Below are positions 4,888 to 5,852 of a stretch of 5,852 nt of DNA, piece by piece. The stretch comes from Anaerolineae bacterium. Its GTDB lineage: Bacteria; Chloroflexota; Anaerolineae; Aggregatilineales; Phototrophicaceae. The first letter of the stretch is position 1; each line of letters begins with the position of its first letter. The notes under the pieces were generated by a model that was not told the origin of the DNA, did no database searches, and was given only the letters and a program-made list of their open reading frames with translations. Location: positions 1-5,852 of the forward strand of contig JACMMD010000988.1 in NCBI GenBank assembly GCA_014379235.1. Direction: 5' to 3'. Position numbers and translations under genes: made by a program.

Positions 4888-5852
4888 ATGATACGAGTGT
4901 TAACCGCAGGCGAAAGTCATGGCCCGATGCTGACGGCGATTATCGAGGGTTTGCCCGCAGGGCTGCCGCTTGAGCCAGAGGACATCAACGCTGAACTGCT
5001 GCGCCGCCAACAGGGTTATGGCTCCGGTGGGCGTATGAATATCGAGCGCGACGAAGCGCGTATCACCAGCGGCATCGCCAACGGCCTGACGACAGGTGCG
5101 CCGATTGCGCTGCTGGTGGAGAACCGCGACTATAAAAACTGGAAAGAAAAAGACATCGCACCGATGACCACGCCGCGTCCCGGTCATGCTGACCTTACGG
5201 GTGCGATTAAGTATGGCTACCGCGATTTACGCATCGCGTTGGAACGGGCCAGCGCACGAGAGACGACGATGCGCGTGGCCGTGGGCGCGATTTGCAAGCG
5301 ACTGCTGTCCGAGTTTGGCGTTATCGTCGGCGGCTATGTCGTGCAAACGGGGCCGATCATAGCCGAACTTTCGCCGGATATGAGCTATGAAGATCGTTTC
5401 ACGGCAGCGGAAGCCAGCGATGTGCGCTGCCCTGACCCCGAAGCGTCCGAGCGGATGCGTGCCGAAATCCATCAGGTAAAGGTCGACAAGGACACGCTCG
5501 GTGGGATATTTGAAACCGTCGCGCTGAATGTGCCGCCGGGTCTGGGATCGCATGTGCATTATGACCGCCGCCTTGATGCGCGTATCGTCATGGCGATGGT
5601 CAGCATTCACGCGATGAAAGGCGCGGAGGTCGGGCCGGCGTTCGACAATGCGAGCAAGCGCGGCACACAGGTTCATGATCGCATCACGCTCACAGGTCAG
5701 AACGGCCAGCTAGGGCGACAAACCAACCGCGCTGGCGGCATCGAGGGCGGCATTTCGACAGGTGAGCCGATTGTGGCGCGAACTGCTATGAAGCCGATTT
5801 CGACCATCGTGCAGGGCATGGAGTCGGTGGATCTGGCGACTGGTCAGCCGGA
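4888..5852 (+). CDS. aroC: Chorismate synthase, 3'-truncated by window edge
   Basis: Converts EPSP to chorismate by trans-1,4 elimination of phosphate, using reduced FMN; it is the last common step of the pathway. The frame is open from the ATG at 4888 to the window end, giving 321 full codons. Family blocks are TAGESHG (6-12, His11 catalytic), GRMNIERD (48-55), RPGHADLTGAIKYGYRD (97-113, His100 catalytic), ERASARETTMRVA (119-131), SHVHYDRRLD (221-230), KGAEVG (244-249) and NRAGGIEGGISTGEPI (280-295). Usual length is 360-400 residues, so about 40-80 C-terminal residues lie beyond the edge. The sequence resembles the Bacillus-type long enzyme but with a shorter loop between NWKEKDI and RPGH. 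It starts 59 bases after the upstream gene with a good ribosome binding site. The assignment is very secure. Confidence 0.97.
   Translation, partial: MIRVLTAGESHGPMLTAIIEGLPAGLPLEPEDINAELLRRQQGYGSGGRMNIERDEARITSGIANGLTTGAPIALLVENRDYKNWKEKDIAPMTTPRPGHADLTGAIKYGYRDLRIALERASARETTMRVAVGAICKRLLSEFGVIVGGYVVQTGPIIAELSPDMSYEDRFTAAEASDVRCPDPEASERMRAEIHQVKVDKDTLGGIFETVALNVPPGLGSHVHYDRRLDARIVMAMVSIHAMKGAEVGPAFDNASKRGTQVHDRITLTGQNGQLGRQTNRAGGIEGGISTGEPIVARTAMKPISTIVQGMESVDLATGQP

Noticed and set aside
5227..5676. 149-codon - strand open frame over aroC
   Set aside because: Antisense to conserved chorismate synthase sequence, with no family motif.

Overview
The window is a compact, one-strand cluster of aromatic amino acid biosynthesis genes from a bacterium. 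All seven genes are on the + strand. In order they are: the 3' part of a DAHP synthase gene (aroF type), tyrA, aroA, an unrecognised 128-residue ORF, aroE, a one-helix membrane-anchored protein resembling DUF6174, and the 5' part of aroC. The first and last genes run off the window. There is no RNA gene, transposase or CRISPR array, and no gap between genes exceeds 60 bases.

The organism cannot be named from this sequence alone. G+C is roughly 60%. The DAHP synthase is the Thermotoga/Bacillus-like type I-beta form and the EPSP synthase is class II. The 128-residue ORF is reminiscent of small STAS/SpoIIAA-like proteins I associate with Chloroflexota (Anaerolineae). A Chloroflexota origin is my best guess, held at moderate-to-low confidence.

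Layout: 1-813 DAHP synthase; tyrA follows with a 1-base gap, or overlaps it if a TTG start is used; tyrA and aroA share an ATGA overlap; 45 bases separate aroA from the 128-residue ORF; aroE begins 1 base after that ORF stops; 15 bases lead to the membrane protein; 59 bases, containing a short CGCCAAG-type repeat, lead to aroC. The spacing argues for one transcript, with aroC the most likely to have its own expression control.

The encoded enzymes cover pathway entry (PEP + erythrose-4-phosphate to DAHP), shikimate formation (AroE), EPSP formation (AroA), chorismate formation (AroC) and the tyrosine branch (TyrA). Steps 2, 3 and 5 (AroB, AroD/AroQ, AroK) are not here and may lie outside. The enzymes look intact and conventional. 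The less ordinary parts are the two non-aro genes inside the operon (one clearly lower in G+C), the class II EPSP synthase motif set, a strong hairpin at the start of tyrA, and the repeat before aroC. I see no convincing sign of a wholly new system.
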